Below, piece by piece: positions 27,061 through 36,379 of a stretch of 64,000 nucleotides of DNA. The stretch spans positions 1 to 64,000 of the forward strand of contig JALHNL010000005.1 in assembly GCA_022843545.1 (NCBI GenBank). Reading direction: 5' to 3'. The stretch's first letter is position 1, and every line of letters starts with the position of its first letter. The notes below the pieces were generated by a model. The model ran no database searches. It had not been told where the DNA came from and saw nothing but the letters and a program-made list of their open reading frames with translations. The DNA is from Phycisphaerales bacterium. Lineage in GTDB: Bacteria > Planctomycetota > Phycisphaerae > Phycisphaerales > UBA1924. The translations under genes and the position numbers were made by a program.

Positions 27061-30000
27061 TCAGCCTTCCATCTTCTCGCGGGCGCGGCGCTTGGCCGCG
27101 GCGAGGCCCGAGGCACCCGAGTCGGGGGCTGGGTCGGACTTGGGCTGGTCGGCCGAGGTGGCCGGGGCGGCGCGCTGAGCCGCGCGCCGAGCCTTGGCGG
27201 CGCGCTGGATCGCCTGGGCGTCGTTGCCCTCGAGGGCCGCGCCCGCCTGATCCTGCACCGGCTGGGGCTTGCTCTTTTGCCGAAGCGCGGAGAGCGACCT
27301 GGCGGCGGCCGCGCCGCGACCGGCGGTGGAGGCGGCGGCATCGGCGACGAGCGTGGCCCCCACTTCGCGGCTGAGCAGCCGGTCCCAAGCGACGCGGCGG
27401 GTGCCCACGTCGAGCCAGAAGACCGCGATCGCGATGGGCAGCAGCAGCGGCAGAAGGGGCAATCTCGCTTCCTGGGGCAACAGCCCTTCGCGGCTGAAGA
27501 GGTTCGCCTGCGTTGCACCGTCGAGGGTGAGCACGCGCCCGCCCGAGACCTCGGCGATCTGCGCCAGAAGCGCGGGGTTGCTCTGGAGTTGTCGGTATTC
27601 ACCCCCCACCGGCTTGGTGGCCGCGCCGATGACCGGTGGCAGCCGGACGCCGGCGGTGACGTTCGTGGGCGTGAGGGTGACGATGTAGGTGCCGCTTTCG
27701 TCGGCGGGTGCGACGCCTTCGTACGTTCCCGGGCCGGTCTGGACGAGACGCACTTCGCGGCGCTCGCCCGCGGGGGTGTAGATGGCGCCGGTGACGTTGA
27801 GCCCGTCGCGCGGGCGGCCTTCGTCGTCAAAGGCATCGAGGCGGAGGCGGACTTCGTCGCCCGCGGTCTCGGCGACGAGTTCGACGTTGCGCCCGGCGCT
27901 GGGGCGGGCGATGGTGCGGGCGATCTGCGTCCAGAGCTGTCCGTAGCCCGGCCAGTTCAGCCAGGGCTCGGCCCACACCGCCGCGTCGCTGGTGAACGCC
28001 GCGACCTGACCCAGCCCCGCCTGCCAGTGCGCGAGGACGGGCTCGCCCTGCGGGGTGACCAGCGCGTAGGTGACGCCAGCAGATCCGAGGCCCGCGGGCG
28101 CGGCGGAACTCGCGCCCGGCGTCGGAGGCTGGCCGGGCAGGCCCCCCCGGGGGGAAGTGAGCACCAGCCCGCCCAGCGGCGGGATGGCGGCGCGGGCGAT
28201 GCCGGCGAGCAGGGGCGAGGTGAGGTCCTGCACCACGGGCTCGAAGGGCTTCTCGCGGATCATGGGGGTGCGGATGACCTGCACGGCCTTGAGGAAGAGG
28301 CGGGGCAGCAGGTTGGGATCGGTGACGTCGTAGAAGGTGCCGCCGCCGGCGCGGGCCATGGCGCGCATGCCCGTGCGGTCGGCCATGTCGCCCACGGCGA
28401 TGGCGGAGACCTTGATGCCCTCCTTGGCCATCTGGTCGGCCATGAAGGGGACGCGCTGGGCGTTGTTGCTCATGCCGTCGGAGAGCACGATGACATGCTT
28501 GACCTGAGCGTCGACGGCCTTGAGCTGCTCCCAGGCGTCCTGCAGCGCGGGGGGCAGGTTGGTGCCGCCGCCGGGGCTGAGCGAGAGCACCTCGCGGGCC
28601 TTGATCTCGGGTGCTTCGTTGCGCTGGAGCAGGATGACGCGCCTGGAGTCGTCGTCAAAGGCGGTGACGCCGACGAGGTCGTTCTTGTCGAGCGAGCGGA
28701 TGGCGAGGGCGGCGCCCTCGTTGGCGATCTGCTGCTGCGTGCGAGTGCCGCCCAGCACGCGGGCCGCCATGGAGCCCGAGGTGTCCATGACGATCATCAC
28801 CGCGGCGGAGGGGACGATCATCTTCTCGGGCAGGTCGAGATTGACGGGCAGAATGGGCTCCAGCGGCGAACCCTTCCACCCGCCGGCGCCGAAGGCCTCG
28901 GGCCCGCCGACCATCACCAGCCCGCCGCCCATCTCGGTGACGTAGGTGACGAGGAGTTCCTGGGCGCGCTGGGGAACGGCCGACGCGCTGGCGTTGTGCA
29001 TGAGGACGAGGTCGTACTTCTCGAGTTCCAGGAGGTCCTGGGGAACCTGCTCTGGCGGGAGCACGTCGACGGTGACGCCTTCGCGCTTGAGGGTGTCGGG
29101 CAGGGCCGAGCCGGGGCCCGGGCGGCCGGCGCTGAACCCGTCGAGCACGAGCACGCGGCCCGCGCCGGGGGTGATGGTGACGCCGTCGGCGCGGTTGTTG
29201 GCGGCGAGGCGGTCTACCGACTGCGGGGGCGCGCCGCCCTCGGTGATGGGCTCGAAGATCGCGGTGAAGCGGTGGGTGCGTCCGGCGTTGAGGGGGACGT
29301 TCACCAGGACGGTGTTGATGCCCGGCTGAAGGTCGACCACGCGACCGGCGGAGCCGTTGTCGCCCAGGGCCACGTCGCGCTCGTCGGCCTGAAGGCGGAG
29401 CAGCCCGCGAGCAGCCTGGGCCGACCAGAGCCGGACGCGCGCGGTGACCGTGGCCCGCGCCGGAGCGCGGCTGGGCACGTCGACCGCTTCGACGATGACC
29501 TCGCGGTCGACGCGGTAGTCGAAGGGCACCACGTCCACGGGGGTGGAGCGCGAGCCCGACGCGTCGCCCCGCGCCCGGGCCATGGCGCGGGCGGCGGCGA
29601 GGGCATCGCCGCTGGTTTCGTTGCCGTCGCTGAGCAGCACGATCCGCCGGGCGGCGTCGGGCGGGAAGACCGACTGCGCGAGTCGCAGCGCCCCGGCGAT
29701 GTCGGTGCCCTCGCGGAGTTGAATGTCCAGCGGGCGGTCCAGCACGTCGGTGAGATCGGAGGCGGCCTCGTCGCGACGGGGGGAGCCGCCGCGGGGCGTG
29801 CCGACCACCAGGGCCGAACCGTCGAAGGCGACGACGCCCAGCAGGTCGTCGGGCCCGCGCCCTTCAGAGGCGGCCTTGAGCCATGCGCGGGCCTGCTCGA
29901 GGGGTGAGCGACGCACGCCGTCGATCTCCCGCTCCGGGGCCATGGTGCGGACCGAGCCCGACACGTCCACGACGCCGATGACCGCCAGCCGGCTGGTCTG

Positions 30001-30183
30001 GCGCACGCTGCTGACACCCGCGAGCATGAGCGCGAGGATGGTGACGAGGGCGGCGCGGAGCACAAGCGCCGAGAGCTTGCGCACGCGGCTCATGCCGCCC
30101 ATCCAGCGCCAGCCCGCCCAGCACAACGGCGGGATGAGCGCCAGGAGCCAGAGCCATTCGGGATGCTCGAATCGGAGGGTCAC
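27061..30183 (-). CDS. VWA-domain membrane protein with GATase1-like segment (BatA-like)
   Basis: 1040 aa. It starts with a BatA-type N-terminus ([18 protein letters not shown]) and two membrane helices (10-27, 38-58). A first VWA domain has DVSGSV at 73-78. A class-I glutamine-amidotransferase-like segment lies at about 345-450 ([18 protein letters not shown]; no catalytic Cys seen). A second VWA domain has [11 protein letters not shown] at about 465, with the full MIDAS DxSxS, and a C-terminal membrane helix precedes a charged tail. The start is GTG, overlapping the stop of the upstream gene (GTGA at 30180-30183), so the two are coupled. Such proteins accompany MoxR ATPases in envelope or stress functions; no MoxR gene is in view. 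Confidence 0.85.
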   Translation of the reverse strand: MTLRFEHPEWLWLLALIPPLCWAGWRWMGGMSRVRKLSALVLRAALVTILALMLAGVSSVRQTSRLAVIGVVDVSGSVRTMAPEREIDGVRRSPLEQARAWLKAASEGRGPDDLLGVVAFDGSALVVGTPRGGSPRRDEAASDLTDVLDRPLDIQLREGTDIAGALRLAQSVFPPDAARRIVLLSDGNETSGDALAAARAMARARGDASGSRSTPVDVVPFDYRVDREVIVEAVDVPSRAPARATVTARVRLWSAQAARGLLRLQADERDVALGDNGSAGRVVDLQPGINTVLVNVPLNAGRTHRFTAIFEPITEGGAPPQSVDRLAANNRADGVTITPGAGRVLVLDGFSAGRPGPGSALPDTLKREGVTVDVLPPEQVPQDLLELEKYDLVLMHNASASAVPQRAQELLVTYVTEMGGGLVMVGGPEAFGAGGWKGSPLEPILPVNLDLPEKMIVPSAAVMIVMDTSGSMAARVLGGTRTQQQIANEGAALAIRSLDKNDLVGVTAFDDDSRRVILLQRNEAPEIKAREVLSLSPGGGTNLPPALQDAWEQLKAVDAQVKHVIVLSDGMSNNAQRVPFMADQMAKEGIKVSAIAVGDMADRTGMRAMARAGGGTFYDVTDPNLLPRLFLKAVQVIRTPMIREKPFEPVVQDLTSPLLAGIARAAIPPLGGLVLTSPRGGLPGQPPTPGASSAAPAGLGSAGVTYALVTPQGEPVLAHWQAGLGQVAAFTSDAAVWAEPWLNWPGYGQLWTQIARTIARPSAGRNVELVAETAGDEVRLRLDAFDDEGRPRDGLNVTGAIYTPAGERREVRLVQTGPGTYEGVAPADESGTYIVTLTPTNVTAGVRLPPVIGAATKPVGGEYRQLQSNPALLAQIAEVSGGRVLTLDGATQANLFSREGLLPQEARLPLLPLLLPIAIAVFWLDVGTRRVAWDRLLSREVGATLVADAAASTAGRGAAAARSLSALRQKSKPQPVQDQAGAALEGNDAQAIQRAAKARRAAQRAAPATSADQPKSDPAPDSGASGLAAAKRRAREKMEG

Positions 30184-33100
30184 GGCACGTCCTTGGCGGG
30201 GGCGGGCGCGGGATCGGGGGCGACGGGCGCAGCGCCCGACGGGTTCACCGCGTCGGGCAGACGGCGGAAGTAGCGCTCCAGCAGACGCCCGTAGCGTGAG
30301 GGCACGGCGCGCTCGTCCACCGCTTGCTGTGCGCTCTGGGCGGCCTCACGCAAGATGCGGTTGATCTCGGCGCTCTGCGCCGCCGAACGCTCGCGCGAAC
30401 CCTGCCCGAGCCACTCGGAGATCACGCGCTCGTCGCCCGTGGGCGGGCGGTTGGCGGCGCGGCGCGCGTCGACGTCTTCGACTCTGCCGGGCTGGGTGGC
30501 GCCGGGGTCAACGCGGTCTCGTGGCCCGCGGCCCGTGCCCGGGGCGGGGCCGCTGCCCGTGCCCGTGCCCTCGTTGGGAAGGTTGCCCATGCCGCCGGCG
30601 GGGTCCTGATCGCCGCCACTGCCGCGGGGTTTCTGACTCTGGGCCCAGTTGCGGGCGGCACGCTCGAGGGCTTCGCGCTGCTCTGGCGTGGCCTGTTCGA
30701 GCATGCGCCGGGCCTGCTCGCGCAGTTCGCGGGCGCGCTCGCGCGAAGCGGGCGGCTCTTGACCCGCGCCGGGGCTTTGGCCTTGGCCTTCGCGGGCCAT
30801 CTGCTCAAGCCGGCGGGTGAGTTCTTCGAGGTTGGGCGTGCTGGAGGGCGGCGAACCGCCCGGCGAGCCGGCGCCCGTGGCTCCGGTGGTGCCCGTGGAT
30901 CCCGATTGACCGCCGGTGGACGAGGGCTGGCCGGTTGATCCGGCACCGCCCGTGGATCCGGTGGCCCCGCCCGCGCCGGTGCCCCCCGTGGGGCCCGCGC
31001 CGCCCGTGGAACCGGTGGGCCCGGTGGTCCCGTTGGTGCTGGTGCCGCCGGTCGCACCCGGCGAACCGGTGGCGCCGGTCTGACCGCCGGGCTGGGGCTG
31101 CGAGCCCGTCGCGCCGGGAGTGCTGGACCCCGGCTGGCGCGAACCGGTGGCGGAGTTGGGTGAGGAGCCGGCGGGCGTGGGCGTGCCGGTGGTGCCGCCC
31201 TGGCCTGACTGCTCGTTGCTGTTCGGATTGGAGGAGCGCGAGCCGGTGAGGCTGGAGGGATCGGGCGCGCCGGGCTGGCCTTGCGGCTGGGTACCGCCGG
31301 TGGGCGCGGCGGGGCCGGTGGAGCCGGTGGTCTGCTGCGAACCGGTGGACTGCATCGAGCCGCCCGAACCGGTCTGGCTGGGCGCGACGTTGCCGGTGTT
31401 GGGGGTGGCGCCCGTGGGGCCGGTTGGCGGGGGCGGCGCGCCGGTGGGGCCGGTCTGGCCGGTTGCGCCCGTCGCCCCGGTGGCACCGGTGGAACTGGTT
31501 GCACCCGTGGCGCCGGTTGATCCGGTTTGGCCCGGAGCGTTGGGCGTGGGCTGGTCTGAAGTGCCCGTGGCGCCGGTGGCGCCGGTCGGCCCTGAACGGT
31601 CGGGCGCGCCTGCGCCGGAGGACTGTGGCCCGGTCGCGCCGGTGGTGCCCGTTCCACCCGCGGTGGAATCGCCGCCGGTGGTGCCGGTGGGCGAGGCGGC
31701 GCCGGTTGCGCCGGGCGAGCCCGTGGAGCCGGCGGAGCGCGTGTCGGACTGGCCGTCGGGGCCGGTGGAGGGTTGAGCGCCGGTGGAGCCCGTGGTGCCT
31801 GCGGCGCCGGTGGAGCCGGTCGCGGTGGATGGGCCCGTGGAGCCTGTGGCGCCTGTTGAACCCGTCGCGCCCGTTGACCCGTCGGAGGCCGCCGCGCCCG
31901 TCTGGCCGGTGGACGAGCCGGGCTGCGTGGTGGAGGCGCCGGTCGCGCCCATGGGACCGGTGGCGCCGGTGGAGCCTGTGGCGCCGGTACCGCTTGGCGA
32001 GCCGGTGGAGCCCGGGCTGCCGGTAGAACCGGTGGAGCCCGCGGTGGAGGTTGAGCCTGTGGCCCCCGTCGAGCCGGTCGAGCTGGGCGCGGAGGTTGAT
32101 GTGGCGCCGGTGGAGCCGGTAGATGCGCCGGTTGACGGCTGGCTGGCCCCGGTGGCGCCGGGCGAGCCGGTTGCGCCAGTTGCGCCAGTCGCGCCAGTCG
32201 CACTCGTTGAGTCGGCCCCGCCTGTCGAGCCGGTCGAACCGGTCGAGCCACGCGACTGGTCGGATGTGGAGCCGGTCGCTCCCGTAGTGCCCGCTTGACC
32301 GGTCGACCCGGCCGCGCCTGTGGGGCTGGTTGCTCCCGTTGCGCCGGTCGGGCCCGTCGAACCCGTCGGGCCGGGAGGGGGTTGATCGGGCGGAGGGTTG
32401 ACCGAGGGGTCGGCGGGCTGAGCGGGCTCTTGGGGCTGGGTGGGCTTGGGCGGCTGCTCGAGTTCCTCGGCGGCGCGCTTCATCGTTTCGGACAGGCTCT
32501 CGCGCTCAGCGCGGGCACGCTCGCTGGCTTCGGCGCGGTCGCGGGCCTGGCGAGCCTCTTCCGCGATCTCCGCGGCGCGCTCGGGCGGGAGTCCTTGGCG
32601 CTCCAGTTCCTGCCTCAGGCGGTTGGGATCGGACTCGCCGGCAAGGCGCTCGGCCTGCTCGGGCGTGACGCCCGCCTGCTGCAGCGCGCTGCGCACCTCG
32701 CGCTCGATGCGTTCATCGGCTGTGCCCGCGGCTTCGCCCGCGCCGGGCGAAAGGGCTTGGGCGAGGTCGCGCAGTTCCTGAGCCGCCCGCGCGCGCTCTT
32801 CGGGCGACATGGACTCGGCGCGTCGCATCAGGTCGGCCGCGGCCTGGCCCGCCGCGCCGATATCGCCGCTGGAAAGAGCGCGGCCCACGGGCGACTGGTT
32901 CGCGCTGGGCACGCTCTGCAGTCGCTCGAGTTGTTCCTTCATGGCCTGCTGCGCGGCTTCGCGCCGCTGTGCGTCGGCCTCGAGGCGATCCGCGGCGGTC
33001 TGCAACTCGGCCGCGGCTCGCTGGGCGGCCTCTTCGCCGCTGAGGCGGCCTTCGCGCAGTTCGCGGTCGATCTCATCCAGCACAGCGCGGTGGTCGCGAT

Positions 33101-33731
33101 CGCGCGCCGCGTCGGCGGGCGTGGGCAGTTGCTCTCGGGCCTGGGCGATGGCGCGCGACGCGTCTTCGCGCGAGCGCTGCTCGTTCTGCTGCGCCACCAC
33201 CCGCGCGGGCGAGGCGAACCAGGTGGACGGATCACCCAGCAGGCCCGCGGGCATGAGCCAGCCCACCAGCGCCCCGGCCGCCGCCGCGAGCGGGGCGAGC
33301 GTCCACGACCGCGGCCACACCAAGGGCACCGAGCGTCGCACGTCCACGCTGCCCGCGAAGGCCTGAGCGTCGGCCAGGGCGAGGGGCACGAACGCACCGC
33401 TTCGTGCGCCGCGCAGTTCAACCGCGCTTCGGAGGCGGTCCTTCAGGCCCATCGCCCGGTCGAGCACGCCCGCGGCCCAGGGTTCAGTGGCGGTTCGCCA
33501 CCAGGAGGCCCAGCCCGCGACGAGGCCCGAAGTCGCGCCCGCGATCGCCGGGAGCGACAGCCAGCCCCACCACGGGAGCGCGTCCATCCACGGCGACAGC
33601 AATTTGCTCGCCAGCACCAGGCCGGCGCCGGCACAGGCCCCCCACCACAAACCCGCCCCCGCGCGGCGGACCAGTTCCGCGACAAGCAGTCGGCGGCGTG
33701 CGGCCTGCACTACCGAGAGGACGCGGTCCAT
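30180..33731 (-). CDS. DUF4175-like membrane protein with a long collagen-like Gly-X-Thr domain
   Basis: 1183 aa. The N-terminus has about four membrane helices in the first 170 residues and the motif [18 protein letters not shown], which recalls DUF4175-type proteins found beside VWA/BatA genes. A long Glu/Arg/Ala-rich helical region (about 185-430, probably coiled coil) follows. About 500 residues (about 452-960) are almost unbroken Gly-X-Y triplets, mostly Gly-Ala-Thr, Gly-Ser-Thr and Gly-Pro-Thr. The C-terminal 220 residues are again helical ([18 protein letters not shown]) and end in [16 protein letters not shown]. It is coupled to the VWA gene by GTGA. The N- and C-terminal parts match the usual planctomycete neighbour of VWA proteins; the collagen insert is the unusual part. 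Confidence 0.85.
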   Translation of the reverse strand: MDRVLSVVQAARRRLLVAELVRRAGAGLWWGACAGAGLVLASKLLSPWMDALPWWGWLSLPAIAGATSGLVAGWASWWRTATEPWAAGVLDRAMGLKDRLRSAVELRGARSGAFVPLALADAQAFAGSVDVRRSVPLVWPRSWTLAPLAAAAGALVGWLMPAGLLGDPSTWFASPARVVAQQNEQRSREDASRAIAQAREQLPTPADAARDRDHRAVLDEIDRELREGRLSGEEAAQRAAAELQTAADRLEADAQRREAAQQAMKEQLERLQSVPSANQSPVGRALSSGDIGAAGQAAADLMRRAESMSPEERARAAQELRDLAQALSPGAGEAAGTADERIEREVRSALQQAGVTPEQAERLAGESDPNRLRQELERQGLPPERAAEIAEEARQARDRAEASERARAERESLSETMKRAAEELEQPPKPTQPQEPAQPADPSVNPPPDQPPPGPTGSTGPTGATGATSPTGAAGSTGQAGTTGATGSTSDQSRGSTGSTGSTGGADSTSATGATGATGATGSPGATGASQPSTGASTGSTGATSTSAPSSTGSTGATGSTSTAGSTGSTGSPGSTGSPSGTGATGSTGATGPMGATGASTTQPGSSTGQTGAAASDGSTGATGSTGATGSTGPSTATGSTGAAGTTGSTGAQPSTGPDGQSDTRSAGSTGSPGATGAASPTGTTGGDSTAGGTGTTGATGPQSSGAGAPDRSGPTGATGATGTSDQPTPNAPGQTGSTGATGATSSTGATGATGATGQTGPTGAPPPPTGPTGATPNTGNVAPSQTGSGGSMQSTGSQQTTGSTGPAAPTGGTQPQGQPGAPDPSSLTGSRSSNPNSNEQSGQGGTTGTPTPAGSSPNSATGSRQPGSSTPGATGSQPQPGGQTGATGSPGATGGTSTNGTTGPTGSTGGAGPTGGTGAGGATGSTGGAGSTGQPSSTGGQSGSTGTTGATGAGSPGGSPPSSTPNLEELTRRLEQMAREGQGQSPGAGQEPPASRERARELREQARRMLEQATPEQREALERAARNWAQSQKPRGSGGDQDPAGGMGNLPNEGTGTGSGPAPGTGRGPRDRVDPGATQPGRVEDVDARRAANRPPTGDERVISEWLGQGSRERSAAQSAEINRILREAAQSAQQAVDERAVPSRYGRLLERYFRRLPDAVNPSGAAPVAPDPAPAPAKDVP
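30850..32375 (-). repeat. Collagen-like triplet repeat region inside the DUF4175-like gene
   Basis: About 1.5 kb of 9-bp-periodic sequence of the type GGC-GCC-ACC/GGT-TCC-ACG on the coding strand, encoding Gly-X-Thr triplets with occasional Gly-X-Ser/Pro/Gln. Codons vary between units, so this is an old, selected repeat rather than a fresh expansion, although short identical runs exist (for example near 32170-32200). Confidence 0.9.
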
Positions 33732-33951
33732 GCCTTAGAGTACGTATCGCCGGGGTGGGCTGGTTGGATTTTGTGCGTCGATTGTGTACCGGACCCAGGG
33801 AGGGTGAGCGTGCGGGGCCATCGGGCCAAGCCGGGGCGGGAAGCGAGGGGCAAGCCGATGGGGAAGGGCACGAGCGGCGGGTGGAGAGTGGCCCGGCCTG
33901 TCTTCCCCGCCTAACATCCCGACCCATCGACCGAGATTGCGGAGTTTTGCC

Positions 33952-34347
33952 ATGTCGATCCAAGCGACCCTCGAAGCCATCAACGCCGACGCCATCAAGA
34001 AGGACATCCCTCGGATGGACATCGGCGACACCGTCAGCGTCCATTGCCGGATCGTCGAAGGCAACAAGGAGCGCGTGCAGGTCTTCACCGGCGTGCTCAT
34101 CGCCCGCTCCGGCGGCGGGATCAACGAGATGATCACGGTCCGCCGCGTGGTGGACGACTACGGCGTTGAGCGTGCGTTCCCGATCAACTCGCCCAAGATC
34201 GCCCAGTACGAGGTGATCCGCCGCGGGCAGGCCAACCGCGCCAAGCTGTATTACCTGCGTGACCGCTCGGGCAAGAGCCAGCGCGTGATCGACCGCCGCC
34301 GCAAGCTCAAGCACGTCGCGGGTCTCCCCCTCGCCGGCCAGGGCTGA
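33952..34347 (+). CDS. rplS: 50S ribosomal protein L19
   Basis: 131 aa. L19 lies at the 30S-50S interface. Recognised from IPRMDIGDTVSVHCRIVEG, RVQVFTGVLIARSGGGINE, the conserved TVRRVVDDYGVERAFPINSP and AKLYYLRDRSGKSQRV. The ATG at 33952 (MSIQATLEAIN) with GGAG upstream is preferred over the one at 33937. trmD and rpsP are not adjacent. hldE follows 42 bp downstream on the same strand and could be cotranscribed. Confidence 0.97.
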   Translation: MSIQATLEAINADAIKKDIPRMDIGDTVSVHCRIVEGNKERVQVFTGVLIARSGGGINEMITVRRVVDDYGVERAFPINSPKIAQYEVIRRGQANRAKLYYLRDRSGKSQRVIDRRRKLKHVAGLPLAGQG

Positions 34348-34389
34348 TCGCCCCGCCCGTCACCCCCGGCTTAGCGGACATCCCCCTCG

Positions 34390-35895
34390 ATGAGCCGCCT
34401 CCTCGACACGCTCGCCCGTTGGCGCCCGTTCACCGCGGTCGTCGTCGGCGATTTCATGCTCGACCGTCTGACTTACGGCGACGTGGATCGTCTGTGCGCT
34501 GATGCGCCTGTGCCCGTGCTGGACGTGGACCACACCGACGAGCGCCCCGGCGGCGCGGCGAATGTGTGCCTGGATCTGGCCGCGATGCGCGGGCGGGTGT
34601 GCGCGTTCGGGCTCACGGGCGCCGACACTCACGCGGGCACGCTGCGCTCGCTGCTGGACGGCGCGGGGGTGGATCCCTCGGGGCTGCTGGAAGACCCGCA
34701 GCGCCCCACCACTGTCAAGCAGAGCCTGATCGGGCTGGCGCAGCACCGGCACGCGCAGAAGCTCTTTCGGCTGGACTTTGAGAAGCGCGCCCCCGCGCCG
34801 CCCGCGCTCGAGAAGCGCCTGGTTGCGGATGTACAGGCCCGCCTGGCGCAGGGCGACGTGGATGTGGTCTGCATCGAGGACTATGGCAAGGGCGCGTGCA
34901 CCGAGGCGGTGTGCCAGGGCGTGATCACGGCGGCGCGGGCGCGGGGCATCCCGGTGCTCGTGGACCCGTCGCCGCGCCGCGAGTATCACAAGTATCGCGG
35001 CTGCACGACCGTGACGCCCAACCGCAACGAGGCCCAGGCCGCCGCGGAGTCTCTGGGCATGACGCTGCCCCGCCGGCCCGAGTCGCCCGAGGACTTCGCG
35101 CCCATCGCGGCGCGTCTGCTGGACGAACTGGGCATGGACGCGGCGGTGATCACGCTGGACAAGCACGGCGCGCTGCTGATGGAGCGCGGCGGAGAGGCCC
35201 GCATCGTGCCCACCGTGGCCCGGCAGGTGTACGACGTGACCGGCGCGGGCGACATGGTGCTGGCGGCGCTGGCCGCGGCCCGCGCCGCGGGGCTCGACTG
35301 GTTCGACTCGGTCCGATTCGCCAACGCGGCGGCGGGGCTGGAGGTCGAGCAGTTCGGCGTGGTGCCCATCCCCATCGAACAGATCCACCGCGATCTGCTC
35401 CTGCGCGAGCGGGCCACGCGGGGCAAGCTGCGCACCGAGGGCGAGCTGCTCGTTGAGGTCGCCGCGCTGCGGCAGGGCCAGCCCAAGCCTCGCGTGGTGT
35501 TCGCCAACGGGTGCTTTGACGTGCTGCACGCGGGGCATGTGTCGCTGCTGAGGCGGGCCGCGGCGCTGGGCGACTTCCTGATCGTGGCCATCAACGACGA
35601 CGCGGGCGTGCGCAAACTCAAGGGCGAAGGCCGCCCGGTGTACCCGGTTGAGGACCGCGCCGCGCTGCTGGGCGAGCTGGAGTGCGTGGGCGCGGTGGTG
35701 ATGTTCAGCGAGGACACGCCCGAGCGCCTGATGCGGGCCGTCGCCCCCGATGTGCTGGTCAAGGGCGCGCAGTACGACCCCGCGTCGATCCCCGGCGCGG
35801 CCTTTGTGCTTGAGTGCGGCGGGCGCGTCGAACTGCTGGACGTGGTGCCGGGGCGCAGCACCACGACCACCGTGCAGAAGATCCGCGGGAAATGA
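34390..35895 (+). CDS. hldE: Bifunctional heptose-7-phosphate kinase / heptose-1-phosphate adenylyltransferase
   Basis: 501 aa. It makes ADP-D-glycero-beta-D-manno-heptose for the LPS inner core. The N-terminal ribokinase-fold kinase (1 to about 330) has VVGDFMLDRLTYGDV, the substrate loop DERPGGAANVCLDLAAM and the catalytic anion hole YDVTGAGDMVLAALA. The C-terminal nucleotidyltransferase (about 368-501) has VVFANGCFDVLHAGHVSLLR (HxGH) and GRSTTTTVQKIRGK. Fusion of the two activities and the length are as in E. coli HldE. The stop overlaps the start of the ASCH protein (ATGA at 35892-35895). Its presence implies a heptose-containing lipopolysaccharide. Confidence 0.96.
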   Translation: MSRLLDTLARWRPFTAVVVGDFMLDRLTYGDVDRLCADAPVPVLDVDHTDERPGGAANVCLDLAAMRGRVCAFGLTGADTHAGTLRSLLDGAGVDPSGLLEDPQRPTTVKQSLIGLAQHRHAQKLFRLDFEKRAPAPPALEKRLVADVQARLAQGDVDVVCIEDYGKGACTEAVCQGVITAARARGIPVLVDPSPRREYHKYRGCTTVTPNRNEAQAAAESLGMTLPRRPESPEDFAPIAARLLDELGMDAAVITLDKHGALLMERGGEARIVPTVARQVYDVTGAGDMVLAALAAARAAGLDWFDSVRFANAAAGLEVEQFGVVPIPIEQIHRDLLLRERATRGKLRTEGELLVEVAALRQGQPKPRVVFANGCFDVLHAGHVSLLRRAAALGDFLIVAINDDAGVRKLKGEGRPVYPVEDRAALLGELECVGAVVMFSEDTPERLMRAVAPDVLVKGAQYDPASIPGAAFVLECGGRVELLDVVPGRSTTTTVQKIRGK

Positions 35896-36344
35896 CCGCG
35901 CCGGCCCGCCATCTCGCGGTGCTGAAGCCCGAGTTCATCGCCCTGATCGCTGAGGGTCGAAAGACCGTGGAGTCTCGGCTGTCCATCACGCGTCGCGCGC
36001 CGTTCGGCGTGGTGAACGTCGGCGATGTCGTGCTGCTTAAGCCGGTGGGCGGGGCGGTGAGGCTGCGGGCCCGCGTGGCCCAGGTTCAGCAGTACAGCCG
36101 GCTCTCGCCCGCGGGCGTGCGTCGCCTGAGGGCGGCGTTCAACGACCGCGTGTGCGCCCCGGATGCCTACTGGCTCGCGCGGGCGCAGGCTCGCTACGCC
36201 ACGTTCATCTGGCTCGACGACGTCCGCGAGGTGAAGCCCGCCTGGAGACCGGCACGGCTGCATGGCCGCGGGTGGGCGGTGCTGACCTCGCCCGGGCGCG
36301 GCGGGAGTGCGGGGCCCCGATCTCGCCAGGCGGCGGCCCGCTGA
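35892..36344 (+). CDS. ASCH-domain-like protein
   Basis: 150 aa. The N-terminus LKPEFIALIAEGRKTVESRL matches the ASCH/PUA-like pattern (a bound ligand pocket with GxKTxExR), followed by GDVVLLKPVGG and a beta-rich core. ASCH proteins bind RNA or nucleoside derivatives and some hydrolyse acetylcytidine; the substrate here is unknown. The ATG overlaps the hldE stop by 4 bp, which sets the start and indicates coupled translation. The Arg/Gly-rich last 25 residues look disordered. Confidence 0.75.
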   Translation: MTAPARHLAVLKPEFIALIAEGRKTVESRLSITRRAPFGVVNVGDVVLLKPVGGAVRLRARVAQVQQYSRLSPAGVRRLRAAFNDRVCAPDAYWLARAQARYATFIWLDDVREVKPAWRPARLHGRGWAVLTSPGRGGSAGPRSRQAAAR

Positions 36345-36379
36345 CATCGCCGGGCCCGCGCGAACCGATACGCTTGGCC

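Noticed and set aside
30850-32375. Possible CRISPR or satellite array
   Set aside because: The repeat is 9-bp periodic, codon-varied and in frame throughout; it encodes collagen-like triplets and has no spacers.
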